Assembly (NCBI RefSeq): GCF_000337335.1 | Contig: NZ_AOJN01000018.1 | Span: forward strand, 1 to 64,000 | From: Halorubrum distributum JCM 10118 | GTDB taxonomy: Archaea; Halobacteriota; Halobacteria; Halobacteriales; Haloferacaceae | DNA length: 64,000 nucleotides | Direction: 5' to 3' | Part shown: piece by piece, positions 8,827 through 16,772 of the stretch | Numbering within the stretch: the first letter of the stretch is position 1 | How the letters are laid out: each line of letters starts with the position of its first letter | Position numbers and translations under genes: made by a program | Notes under the pieces: generated by a model | The model's input: only the letters and a program-made list of their open reading frames with translations | Told to the model about the DNA's origin: nothing | The model's database searches: none

Positions 8827-9420
8827 TCACTCCTCGGAGCGCAGCGTCTCTCCCGGCGTCCCGGATGCGCGCGGCGACGATGCGGATCCCGCGTTCGTCT
8901 CCACCCCGCGCTCTCGCCGCTCGTCGACGAGCGCGCGGATCCGGTCTACGATCGCGTCGAACCGACCGCGGTCGGCCCCCTTCTCGAAGTAGGCGTCCGC
9001 GCCGGCGCCGAACGCCGCCGCCTCGCGCTCCTCGCCCGGACACGTGGTGTGGAAGACGATGGGAACTCCCCGGCCCGCCTCGCGCAGCCGTTCGGTGAGG
9101 GCGACGCCGTCGCCGTCGGGGAGCCGCTGTTCGGTCACGACGCAGTCGACCGGGACGCGCTCCCCGCCGACCCCGACGCCCGTCTCGACCGCGTCGAGCG
9201 CGTCCGCGAAGCGGCCCACGGAGCGGACCTGGAATCGGTCGGTGAGCCGCGCCGCGAACGCCTCCAAAAGCTCCGCGGAGCGCGCGTCGGGCTCGACTTG
9301 GAGAACGGTTATCGGCGCGTGGCGCGCCTCCGCGGCTCCGGCTGTGGTCGGTTCTGATCGATCGGCGGCTGCGTTCGTGTCCACGCGTGCGTCTGACGGC
9401 GGGGATGTGTGTTCGGTCAT
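8827..9420 (-). CDS. Response-regulator receiver protein with altered phospho-acceptor
   Basis: A 197-residue protein with an N-terminal disordered segment of about 35 residues followed by a CheY-like receiver domain and a short C-terminal tail; no output domain is visible. The acidic pocket (VLQVEPDARS), the switch Thr (VFHTTCPG) and the conserved Lys (DAYFEKGA) are recognisable, but at the phosphorylation site the usual Asp is replaced by Glu in VVTEQRLPDGDG. Glu at this position can mimic the phosphorylated state or make the domain phosphorylation-independent. No kinase gene is adjacent. It is a stand-alone regulator of unknown target. Confidence 0.85.
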   Translation of the reverse strand: MTEHTSPPSDARVDTNAAADRSEPTTAGAAEARHAPITVLQVEPDARSAELLEAFAARLTDRFQVRSVGRFADALDAVETGVGVGGERVPVDCVVTEQRLPDGDGVALTERLREAGRGVPIVFHTTCPGEEREAAAFGAGADAYFEKGADRGRFDAIVDRIRALVDERRERGVETNAGSASSPRASGTPGETLRSEE

Positions 9421-9655
9421 GCGTTGTGGCGGCGAGCGACGACTCGGCGAGGAGCGACTTACTACAACGGTGGTAACTTTCTTCGAAGAATAATTTCATC
9501 GCCGACGACATAATAATACCGCGATCACCGTTGTCACGGCGCTCAGACGCGATTATTCGGTGGTATTACCGCGAAACCACCGGACGAAAGTGGGGCCGGC
9601 GGGCGGTCGCGCGAACGCTCCCCGAGCGCGGCGAAGGTCCCCGAAACGGGGCCGC

Positions 9656-10933
9656 TCAGGCGAACAGGTCGCGCGCCTCGCGGACCGCGTCGACGAGGGC
9701 GTCGACCTCCTCGACGGTGTTGTAGAAGTAGAAAGAGGCGCGCGCCGAGGCGGCGACGCCCATCTCGTCGTGGAGGGGTTGGGTGCAGTGGTCGCCGGCG
9801 CGGATCGCGACGCCGTAGTCGTTGAGGATGCTGGAGAGGTCGTGGGCGTGGACGCCCTCGACGTTGAACGCGACGAGGCCGCCGCGGTCGTCGCCGGGCG
9901 GGCCGTAGATCTCGACGCCGCCGAGCGCCTCCAGTTCGTCGTAGGCGTACTCGGCCAGCAGATCCTCGTGGGCCTCGATCCGATCCATCCCGACCTCTTC
10001 GAGGTACTCGATCGCGGCCGCGAAGCCGATCCCCTGCGCGATGGAGGGCGTCCCGGCCTCGAACTTCCACGGCAGGTCCTCCCAGGTGGAGTCCTCGAAG
10101 GAGACGCGACGGATCATGTCGCCGCCGTAGAGGTACGGTTGCATCCCCTCTAAGATCTCCTCGCGAGCGTAGAGGGCGCCGATGCCGGTCGGACCGCACA
10201 TCTTGTGGCCGGAGAAGGCGAGGAAGTCGACGTCCAGTTCCCCGACGTCGACCGGGCGCGTCGGCACCGACTGCGCGGCGTCGGCGAAGATGTAGGCGTC
10301 GTGATCGTGCGCCATGTCGGCCAGCTCGCGGATCGGGTTCACGGTGCCGAGCGTGTTCGACACGTGGACGATCGACACCATCTCGGTGTCGTCGTCGACC
10401 AGCTCGGCGGCGTGGTCCATGTCGAGCCGCCCCTCGTCGGTGACGTCGATGAAGCGCACGTCGGCGCCCGTCCGCTTGCCGATCTGCTGCCAGGTGACGA
10501 GCGACGCGTGGTGCTCCATCTCGGAGAGGACGACGTTGTCGCCGGGACCGAGCTCCTCGAGCCCCCAGGCGTACGCGACGAGGTTCATCGCCTCCGTCGT
10601 GTTCTTCGTGAAGACGATCTCCTCGCGGCCCGCGGCGCCGACGAAGTCGGCGACCGCGTCGTGGGCCTCCTCGTAGGCGACCGACGCCTCCTGGCTCAGC
10701 TGGTGGATCCCGCGGTGGACGTTCGAGTTGTAGCTCCGGTAGTAGTCCGAGATGGCGTCGACGACCGGGTCGGGCGTGTGCGAGGTCGCCGCGTTGTCGA
10801 GGTAGACGAGGGGGGTGTCGTCTCCCTCGCCCTCCCCGGCCGTCTCCGGGTCCCCGCCGACCTTCCGATCGAGGATCGGGAAGTCGGCGCGGAGCGCCTC
10901 CACGTCGAACGGGTACTGTTCTTGGACTCCCAT
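9656..10933 (-). CDS. sufS: Cysteine desulfurase SufS
   Basis: A 425-residue PLP-dependent class V aminotransferase-fold enzyme that removes sulfur from cysteine for Fe-S cluster assembly. Visible motifs: VYLDNAATSHTPDPVVDAI, YNSNVHRGIHQLS, the Schiff-base Lys in FLAFSGHKMCGPTGIGALY, and the persulfide Cys in RAGDHCTQPLHDEMG near residue 380. A roughly ten-residue acidic insertion separates the first strand from VYLDN. It stands alone; no sufU or sufBCD genes flank it in this window. Confidence 0.94.
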   Translation of the reverse strand: MGVQEQYPFDVEALRADFPILDRKVGGDPETAGEGEGDDTPLVYLDNAATSHTPDPVVDAISDYYRSYNSNVHRGIHQLSQEASVAYEEAHDAVADFVGAAGREEIVFTKNTTEAMNLVAYAWGLEELGPGDNVVLSEMEHHASLVTWQQIGKRTGADVRFIDVTDEGRLDMDHAAELVDDDTEMVSIVHVSNTLGTVNPIRELADMAHDHDAYIFADAAQSVPTRPVDVGELDVDFLAFSGHKMCGPTGIGALYAREEILEGMQPYLYGGDMIRRVSFEDSTWEDLPWKFEAGTPSIAQGIGFAAAIEYLEEVGMDRIEAHEDLLAEYAYDELEALGGVEIYGPPGDDRGGLVAFNVEGVHAHDLSSILNDYGVAIRAGDHCTQPLHDEMGVAASARASFYFYNTVEEVDALVDAVREARDLFA

Positions 10934-11055
10934 TACCCGTTATCGGGCCCCGAGCACTAACACACCTTCGGTCCGGTACGTCTTGCCCGTATCGCTGACG
11001 CGCGGGATCGCGCGCTTCGCGGCGGTTCGCGCCCGAAATCGACCCGCAGTCGAGG

Positions 11056-11121
11056 CGCACTCGACCCGCACTCGACCCGCGCTCGACCCGCACTCGACCC
11101 GCGCTCGACCCGCACTCGACC
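11056..11121. repeat. Six tandem 11-base repeats
   Basis: Six consecutive 11-base units of the form CGCRCTCGACC occupy the gap between the cupin gene and sufS, preceded by one diverged unit (CGCAGTCGAGG). The fourth base is A,A,G,A,G,A across the units, hinting at a 22-base higher-order period. The location is intergenic, between two genes that both read on the minus strand, so it lies upstream of sufS's downstream neighbour, the cupin gene. Confidence 0.85.
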
Positions 11122-11141
11122 CGGCCCGGACCGCCCCCCGC

Positions 11142-11480
11142 CTACTCCTGCCAGTCCGGGTTCGCGCGCGGCGGCGAGAAGATGTCGAAGCCGACGACCG
11201 GCTCGTCGGTGCGGTTCTCGGCGGCGTGCGGCTCGCCGCCGGGGATCGCGTAGGTGTCGTCGGGGCCGACGACGCGCTCCTCGCCGTCGGCGACGAACGT
11301 CAGCCTCCCGGCCGTGATCACGCCGATCTGCTCGTGCGGGTGCTCGTGTTCGGGCACCGTCGCGCCCGGTTCGAGCTCGAACCGCTGGATGCTGGTATCC
11401 TCGGCGACGGCGCCCTGCGTGAGGAACACGCCGTCGACCGCCTCGACCGCTTCGACGTCCGCGTCGGGTACGACGTCCAT
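11142..11480 (-). CDS. Single-domain cupin protein
   Basis: A 112-residue small beta-barrel cupin. Cupin motif 1 is present as PEHEHPHEQIGVITAGRL, giving the His-His-Glu metal ligands, and motif 2 follows as PGGEPHAAENRTDE with the fourth His. Such proteins bind a divalent metal and act as isomerases, dioxygenases or ligand sensors; no substrate can be assigned. It lies 99 bases downstream of the YcaO gene on the same strand and may share its transcript. Confidence 0.85.
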   Translation of the reverse strand: MDVVPDADVEAVEAVDGVFLTQGAVAEDTSIQRFELEPGATVPEHEHPHEQIGVITAGRLTFVADGEERVVGPDDTYAIPGGEPHAAENRTDEPVVGFDIFSPPRANPDWQE

Positions 11481-11579
11481 ACGACCTCCCGCGACCCGGA
11501 GGCACCTAAACCCGCGGGCACGGGCAGTCGACGCCGGAGCGAGCAGCCCGACCGGCGGGACGCCGCCCGGGCCGCCCCG

Positions 11580-13271
11580 TCACGGGAACGGGTGGTACGG
11601 CCGGTCAAGCGCGGGATCGAACCCCATCGAGCGCGGCACCTCGCTCGCGCGGTCGCCGAAGAACGGATCGCCGGTGAACAGCGGCTGGGCGTCTGGCACC
11701 AGCACGCGAACGGCCTCGAAGCCCAGCGTCGCGAGGTCCCGCGTCGTCACCCGCGCGACGTAGGGGTCGAGCCCGACGCTCTCGACGCGGTCGACGACCG
11801 CGGCGAGCTCGTCGGCTCCCGACAGCGCCGGCTCCCCCAGCCCCTCGGCCGAGACGGTCGCGTCCGGGTCGAAGAACGCGGCCGTCTCCGCGGGGCGGTC
11901 GGCGTGGTGACCGATCGCCGCGCCCTGCTCGTCGGCCGTTTCACGGCCCATCGAGCGGAGTTCGGTCCAGTTCTGGAGCGCCTCGGCGAGCGCGCTCCGC
12001 GCCGCGGCTGTCGGGTCGAGGTCGGCGCCCGACCCCGCGGCGAACCGCGGCCAGTCGCCGTCGCGGCCGACGCCGACCGCGACGACCGGCACGTCGACGT
12101 CGGTCGTGACGAGCAGGGAGGTCACCGACAGCGACTCCGCGCGCGCCCGCTTCTCCAGCTCGGCGAACCCGGGATCGTCCACGTCGAGCCCGAGCGGCTC
12201 CGTCGTGGAGTACCAGCTGGTCATCGTCGCGTCGCGCTCGATCGTCTCGTAGAGTCCGGAGAGCGCGGCGTCCGGGCCGGAGCTTCCGAGCCCGAGCCCG
12301 GTCGTGATCGGCGGGCGATACCGGTTCTCCGGGGGCGGGAAGTGAACGAACTCCGCGGGGAGGCTCGCGGGGTTGCCGGTCCCGAGCCGCTCGCCGCGGA
12401 CCCACGGGAGCCGGTCGTCGCGGTCGTACGCCTCGGCGCCCTCGGGCCGGACGAACGCGTCCGGCGTGACCGGGTTCGGGACGTTCGCGGCCGGCGCGCG
12501 CGTGAAATCCGCCTCCCGGTAGACTCCGGCCGCGTACCGCTCTAACCCCTCGCCGAGCGCCTTCATGAACGCGGCGTCCCAGCCGGCGGCCGCCCCGCCG
12601 CCGAAGTCGGCCGCGTCGGCGTCGGAGAAGGGCGTCGTGTCCGCGATCCGGGCGACGTAGTACGGCAGGGGGAACGACTCCTGCTCGCCCACCTCGCTCA
12701 GGGCGCCGATCCGGCGGTCGACCGCGCGCTCCGCCCGGTCGATCGCCTCGTCGAGGTCCCGCTCGACGTGCTCGCGCGGGAGCGCGTCGCCGGGGTCGGC
12801 GCCGCAGCCGCACCCGGGCGCGGGCAGCAGGGTCCGCTCGCCGCCCGGGACCTCGACGACGGTGTCCGCCACCGGGTCGCCGGCGAGCAGTCGGATCGCC
12901 CGTCGCCCGGCCACCGCGCCGGCGTAGCGCACGGCGGAGCGGCGGCCGGTCGGCGAGTCGGCCGGCTCCGCTCCGCCGCTCTCGACGCGGGCGCGCAGGC
13001 AGTCGTAGCAGGCGTCGTCGAAGGCCGTCACCGCGGCGTCGAGGTCGGCGAGGGGGACGCCGCCGAGCCCGCCGACCTCGACGGCGATCCAGCGGTCGAG
13101 CAGCTCGTTCGCGGTCGCGAACGCCGCCGACCCCGCGGTGTCGACGACGACCGCCAGGTCGAACCCGTCGAGCAGGTCGGCCTCGACGGGCATCGCGTTC
13201 ACGTCGACGTCGCCGAGCGCGGCCTCTGTCGCCTCCGCCGCGGGCCCGTCGCCGACAAGTCCGATATCCAT
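11580..13271 (-). CDS. YcaO protein with E1-like (TOMM cyclodehydratase) N-terminal domain
   Basis: A 563-residue fusion. Residues about 1-190 resemble the ThiF/E1-like docking part of TOMM cyclodehydratases (MDIGLVGDGPAAEATEAALG, VEVGGLGGVPLADLD). They include CYDC near residue 83 and a second pair in GCGCGADPG near residue 153, plausible zinc ligands. The remainder is a YcaO domain that would use ATP to activate amide backbones ([57 protein letters not shown]). The C-terminus ends PYHPFP, reminiscent of the Pro-rich tail of azoline-forming YcaO enzymes. No precursor peptide, dehydrogenase or TfuA gene is adjacent, so the product is unknown. Confidence 0.85.
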   Translation of the reverse strand: MDIGLVGDGPAAEATEAALGDVDVNAMPVEADLLDGFDLAVVVDTAGSAAFATANELLDRWIAVEVGGLGGVPLADLDAAVTAFDDACYDCLRARVESGGAEPADSPTGRRSAVRYAGAVAGRRAIRLLAGDPVADTVVEVPGGERTLLPAPGCGCGADPGDALPREHVERDLDEAIDRAERAVDRRIGALSEVGEQESFPLPYYVARIADTTPFSDADAADFGGGAAAGWDAAFMKALGEGLERYAAGVYREADFTRAPAANVPNPVTPDAFVRPEGAEAYDRDDRLPWVRGERLGTGNPASLPAEFVHFPPPENRYRPPITTGLGLGSSGPDAALSGLYETIERDATMTSWYSTTEPLGLDVDDPGFAELEKRARAESLSVTSLLVTTDVDVPVVAVGVGRDGDWPRFAAGSGADLDPTAAARSALAEALQNWTELRSMGRETADEQGAAIGHHADRPAETAAFFDPDATVSAEGLGEPALSGADELAAVVDRVESVGLDPYVARVTTRDLATLGFEAVRVLVPDAQPLFTGDPFFGDRASEVPRSMGFDPALDRPYHPFP

Positions 13272-13377
13272 ACCCGGTCGACGCGAGGCGGCGAAAAAAA
13301 GCCGCGGGGTCCGCGGCGGGCGGCGGCTCGCTCAGCGGTGCCGCGGCGAGGGTCGGAGCGGGCGTTCGCGAGTGCGC

Positions 13378-14199
13378 TCAGGCGGGCGTCGCGGCCATCA
13401 TCTCGGCGGCCTCGGCGGCCAGCTCCGCGGCGTCGACGCCCTCGAGGCGCTCGTCGCCGAGCTTCAGGCGGAGCCGGGGGCGGCCGACGTCGATCGGGAC
13501 CTTCTCGGTGTCAATGACCCCGAGGTCCTCGAGGCGCGTCTTCGTCCGGGAGAAGGTCGCCTTCGAGGCGATGCCGACGTCCTCGCCCCACTTCGAGATG
13601 TCATAGAGGAGCACGTCGTTCTTCGCCGCGACGAGCAGCGAGACGGTCACCTCGTCGAGGTCGGCGCCGCCGTCGCGCTCGGTCGCGTCGAGGACGGCGT
13701 CGAAGTCGGCGCGGGCCGCCTCGCCGATCTCCGCCTCCATCGTCTCGCGGACCCGGCTGATCGCCGGCGTGCGGAGCGTGTACGGCTCCGCGTCGTCGAA
13801 CGCGCCGCGGTGGGAGTCGTACACCTCGTCGACGAACTCGCCGTCGTCGGTCGAGAGCGCGGCGACGCCGTCCCCCGCGGTGACCAGGGCGACGACCCGG
13901 GACGGGGAGACGAACAGCGCGTTGTCGACCTCCCCGTCGAGCACCCGGAGGTCCAAGGAGCCGTCGGCGACGAGGTCGGCCGCCCGGGACGCGACGACGA
14001 AGTCGTCCATCACGTCCTTGAGCGTGCGCTCGTCGGCGAGCATCGACAGCTCCGGGAGGTCGTCCCGCCCGACCGCGGTCTCGACCAGCGATACGATCGT
14101 CTCCGCGGAGGGGTCCACGACGAGCAGCTCGTCGTCGCCCCCGGCGAACGCCGCTTCGAGTGCCGCCTCGACGTCGGCCGCCAGTAAATTCGACACCAT
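13378..14199 (-). CDS. tbsP: Transcriptional regulator TbsP
   Basis: A 273-residue haloarchaeal DNA-binding regulator (former DUF5821). The N-terminal half is an alpha/beta sensor-like domain (LLVVDPSAETIVSLVE, SRVVALVTAGDGVAALSTDD). The C-terminal half contains a winged-helix segment (DISKWGEDVGIASKATFSRTKTRLEDLGVI split around the recognition helix). In Haloferax volcanii TbsP acts with TrmB on the glycolytic/gluconeogenic switch, including gapII; transfer of that role here is by family membership. An AT-rich promoter lies just upstream. Confidence 0.85.
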   Translation of the reverse strand: MVSNLLAADVEAALEAAFAGGDDELLVVDPSAETIVSLVETAVGRDDLPELSMLADERTLKDVMDDFVVASRAADLVADGSLDLRVLDGEVDNALFVSPSRVVALVTAGDGVAALSTDDGEFVDEVYDSHRGAFDDAEPYTLRTPAISRVRETMEAEIGEAARADFDAVLDATERDGGADLDEVTVSLLVAAKNDVLLYDISKWGEDVGIASKATFSRTKTRLEDLGVIDTEKVPIDVGRPRLRLKLGDERLEGVDAAELAAEAAEMMAATPA

Positions 14200-14227
14200 T
14201 TATCTCTCAGTATCAAGGCCGGTTGCG

Positions 14228-14240
14228 TATTTAATATTAA
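14228..14240 (-). promoter_or_regulatory. TATA box of tbsP
   Basis: On the minus strand the stretch reads TTAATATTAAATAC, centred about 34 bases before the tbsP ATG. It is symmetric around AATATT, so it could also act in the plus direction or bind a dimeric regulator. Confidence 0.55.
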
Positions 14241-14333
14241 CGGGGTTATTGGAACGAACAACACGGTTAGAGGGGCTCAAACCTCCGAAAAAGGGGGATG
14301 AGCCCTCGCCGATCGGATGCCTCTCGAGGGGAG

Positions 14334-14379
14334 CGATCCCGAGGTGACGACGCAGACGATCCCGAGGTGGCGACGCAGA
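14334..14379. repeat. Two tandem 23-base repeats upstream of glyA
   Basis: Two adjacent copies of a 23-base unit (CGATCCCGAGGTG, then RCGACGCAGA) differ at one base. They lie in the 286-base gap between tbsP and glyA. Bases 14270-14310 just before them also hold an imperfect hairpin (AGGGGCTCA with TGAGCCCT). Confidence 0.7.
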
Positions 14380-14452
14380 CGAGTGCGATGCGGAAGCGGG
14401 CGCGGAACCGCACCCTCGGGGTTCGGCCGAAGCGGCTCTCGCCGCCGACGGA

Positions 14453-14461
14453 AGGATTAAT
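14453..14461 (+). promoter_or_regulatory. TATA box of glyA
   Basis: GGATTAATG lies about 27-33 bases before the glyA ATG at 14486, the usual distance for a leaderless haloarchaeal transcript. Confidence 0.5.
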
Positions 14462-14485
14462 GCGCGGTCGCGCCCGCGTTCGCAC

Positions 14486-15733
14486 ATGGACCACGAGCAC
14501 GTCCGGGAGGTCGACCCGGCGGTCGCCGACGCGCTGGCGGGCGAGCGCGACAGACAGGAGCAGACGCTCGCGATGATCGCGAGCGAGAACCACGTAAGCG
14601 AGGCGGTACTGGAGGCGCAGGGGAGCGTCCTCACCAACAAGTACGCCGAGGGCTACCCCGGGTCGCGCTACTACGCCGGCTGCGAGTACGCCGACGAGGT
14701 CGAGGAGCTGGCGATCGAGCGCGCGAAGGAACTGTGGGGCGCCGACCACGTCAACGTCCAGCCCCACTCCGGCACGCAGGCGAACCAGGCGGTGTACTAC
14801 TCCGTCCTCGAACCGGGCGACAAGATCCTCTCGCTCGAGCTGAACCACGGCGGGCACCTCTCGCACGGCCACCCCGCGAACTTCACGGGGCAGCTGTACG
14901 AGGTCGAGCAGTACGAGGTCGACACCGAGACCGGCTACATCGACTACGAGGGGCTCCACGAGGCGGCCGAGTCGTTCGATCCGGACATCATCGTCTCGGG
15001 CTACTCGGCGTACCCGCGCACCGTCGACTGGGAGGAGATCCAGGCGGCCGCGGACGCGGTCGACGCCTACCACCTCGCGGACATCGCGCACATCACCGGG
15101 CTCGTCGCCGCCGGCGTCCACCCCTCGCCGGTCGGTGTCGCCGACTTCGTCACCGGCTCGACTCACAAGACGATCCGCGCCGGCCGCGGCGGGATCGTGA
15201 TGTGCGACGAGGAGTTCGCGGACGACGTCGACAGCGCCGTTTTCCCCGGGGGGCAGGGCGGCCCGCTGATGCACAACGTCGCCGGCAAGGCGGTCGGCTT
15301 CAAGGAGGCGCTCGAGCCCGAGTTCGAGGAGTACGCCCAAAACGTGGTCGACAACGCCGAGGTGCTCGCCGAGACGCTTCAGGAGCACGGCCTCTCCCTG
15401 GTCTCCGGCGGGACCGACAACCACCTGGTGCTGGCCGACCTGCGCGACTCGCACCCGGACCTCTCCGGCGGCGACGCGGAGGACGCGCTCGCGGCCGCGA
15501 ACATCGTCCTCAACGGGAACACGGTCCCCGGCGAGACGCGCTCGCCGTTCGACCCCTCCGGGATCCGCGCGGGCACCGCCGGGCTCACCACCCGCGGCTT
15601 CGACGCCGACGCGATCGAGGAGGTCGGCGACCTGATCTACCGCGTCGTCGACAACGTCGACAGCGAGGACGTCATCTACGAGGTCGGCGAGCGCGTCGTC
15701 GAGCTCTGCGAGGCGCACCCGCTGTACGAGTAG
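14486..15733 (+). CDS. glyA: Serine hydroxymethyltransferase
   Basis: A 415-residue PLP enzyme that interconverts serine and glycine with transfer of a one-carbon unit. Diagnostic motifs are the N-terminal LAMIASENHVSEAVLEAQGS, the cofactor-stacking region NVQPHSGTQANQAVYYSVL, AHITGLVAAGVHPSP, and the Schiff-base Lys in FVTGSTHKTIRAGRGGIV near residue 229. Length matches the family. It is probably monocistronic. Confidence 0.96.
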   Translation: MDHEHVREVDPAVADALAGERDRQEQTLAMIASENHVSEAVLEAQGSVLTNKYAEGYPGSRYYAGCEYADEVEELAIERAKELWGADHVNVQPHSGTQANQAVYYSVLEPGDKILSLELNHGGHLSHGHPANFTGQLYEVEQYEVDTETGYIDYEGLHEAAESFDPDIIVSGYSAYPRTVDWEEIQAAADAVDAYHLADIAHITGLVAAGVHPSPVGVADFVTGSTHKTIRAGRGGIVMCDEEFADDVDSAVFPGGQGGPLMHNVAGKAVGFKEALEPEFEEYAQNVVDNAEVLAETLQEHGLSLVSGGTDNHLVLADLRDSHPDLSGGDAEDALAAANIVLNGNTVPGETRSPFDPSGIRAGTAGLTTRGFDADAIEEVGDLIYRVVDNVDSEDVIYEVGERVVELCEAHPLYE

Positions 15734-15807
15734 TGACCCGCGGTCGGCGGCGGTCCGCGTCGACGAGAATCCGTGCGTAAAAGTGGGGGCGGCTCACAGG
15801 AGTCGGT

Positions 15808-16218
15808 ATGGACGCTCCGTCGTTTCTCGCCGCCCGCCTCGACCGCGGCGCCGCGCCGCTCGCCGTCGGGGACGTGATCGCGTTGATCCTCCTGTTGACC
15901 GTCGGGACGCTCAACCACACCACCGTCGAGTTCCTGACCGCGAACCCGCTGTACCTGCCGGGCGTTTACGCGCCCTTCCTGATCGCGTGGGCCCTGATCG
16001 CGCCGCTCGTGGGCGCGTACTCCGCGGGCGCGGCCGAGACGGCGAAGTCGTCGGTGCCGCTCGTCGTCCGGTCGTGGATCCCCGCCGCGGTCCTCGGGCT
16101 CGCCCTCCGCGCGTTCGTGTTCCGCGGCGGCGCCGAACTCACCTTCGCGGCCGTCATGCTCGTGACGGGATCGCTCGCGCTCGGCGGCTGGCGGGCGCTC
16201 TACTTCCGGCTCCGGTAG
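15808..16218 (+). CDS. DUF3054 family membrane protein
   Basis: A 136-residue integral membrane protein with about four hydrophobic helices: VGDVIALILLLTVGTLNHTT, GVYAPFLIAWALIAPLVGAY, the helix in SWIPAAVLGLALRAFVF and FAAVMLVTGSLALGGWRALYF. The order and the Arg in ALRAFVFRGG match DUF3054, a small membrane family common in actinobacteria and haloarchaea with no known role. It lies 74 bases after glyA on the same strand. Confidence 0.82.
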   Translation: MDAPSFLAARLDRGAAPLAVGDVIALILLLTVGTLNHTTVEFLTANPLYLPGVYAPFLIAWALIAPLVGAYSAGAAETAKSSVPLVVRSWIPAAVLGLALRAFVFRGGAELTFAAVMLVTGSLALGGWRALYFRLR

Positions 16219-16302
16219 CGTTCTCGGCCGATTTCTGGGCTCGAAAGCCGTTTCTTCCACCTTTTGGCGATCTCGACCTGCGTCGACGACACCACCTTCC
16301 GG

Positions 16303-16317
16303 CTCATAAGTTATGAG
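16303..16317. promoter_or_regulatory. Perfect 15-base palindrome, candidate operator
   Basis: CTCATAA-G-TTATGAG is a perfect inverted repeat with 7-base arms and a one-base centre, AT-rich within GC-rich DNA. It lies about 50 bases upstream of the TATA box of the next gene. It is too short with too small a loop to be a terminator, so a dimeric regulator site is the best guess. Confidence 0.45.
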
Positions 16318-16364
16318 TTACATCTGCGTGTTCACGAACGAACCGCCTCCGAACCGCGGGAAAA

Positions 16365-16373
16365 ATTTAATAT
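16365..16373 (+). promoter_or_regulatory. TATA box of the 89-residue membrane protein gene
   Basis: The run AAAAATTTAATATGG at 16361-16375 contains the TATA-like ATTTAATAT about 30-38 bases before the ATG at 16403. Confidence 0.6.
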
Positions 16374-16402
16374 GGATTTCGACGTTAGTATTCAACGGAA
16401 GC

Positions 16403-16672
16403 ATGACTGGATACTACGACTACGTCCTTGGGCTCATCCCGGTAGCGCTGATCGGTGTGACCGCCTCGCTCACGCTGGTCGGGTTGTCCGTAACCTCGGC
16501 GCTCCCGTTCGGCGCCGTCGCCGCGGGGACGGTAATGGCTCACGCGATGTTCGTCCGAAATCCAGTCGCCAGCGACGCGCCCTCGGAGCGGTCGTTCGAC
16601 GGCGACGCCGGCGAGCGCTCCGCGGTCGGGGGCTCGGCGGCGGGCGGTTCCTCCGCGGGCACCGCCGACTGA
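16403..16672 (+). CDS. Small haloarchaeal membrane protein
   Basis: An 89-residue protein with two predicted transmembrane helices (GLIPVALIGVTASLTLVGLS and SALPFGAVAAGTVMAHAMFV) and a short hydrophilic tail rich in Ser, Gly and Ala. The ATG at 16403 is chosen because it follows a clear TATA box at leaderless distance. It resembles short conserved haloarchaeal membrane proteins of unknown function. Confidence 0.75.
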   Translation: MTGYYDYVLGLIPVALIGVTASLTLVGLSVTSALPFGAVAAGTVMAHAMFVRNPVASDAPSERSFDGDAGERSAVGGSAAGGSSAGTAD

Positions 16673-16772
16673 GCGGCGGCGGGGCGTTCCGCTCGTCGCG
16701 GCCCCGGGCCGCCGGCCGCGACCGATCGCCGCGTCCTGTACCGTTTAGTCCCCGCGCCCCGAGTGGGCGGGT

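Noticed and set aside
11056..11121. CRISPR array
   Set aside because: Units are 11 bases and contiguous without spacers, and no cas genes are present.
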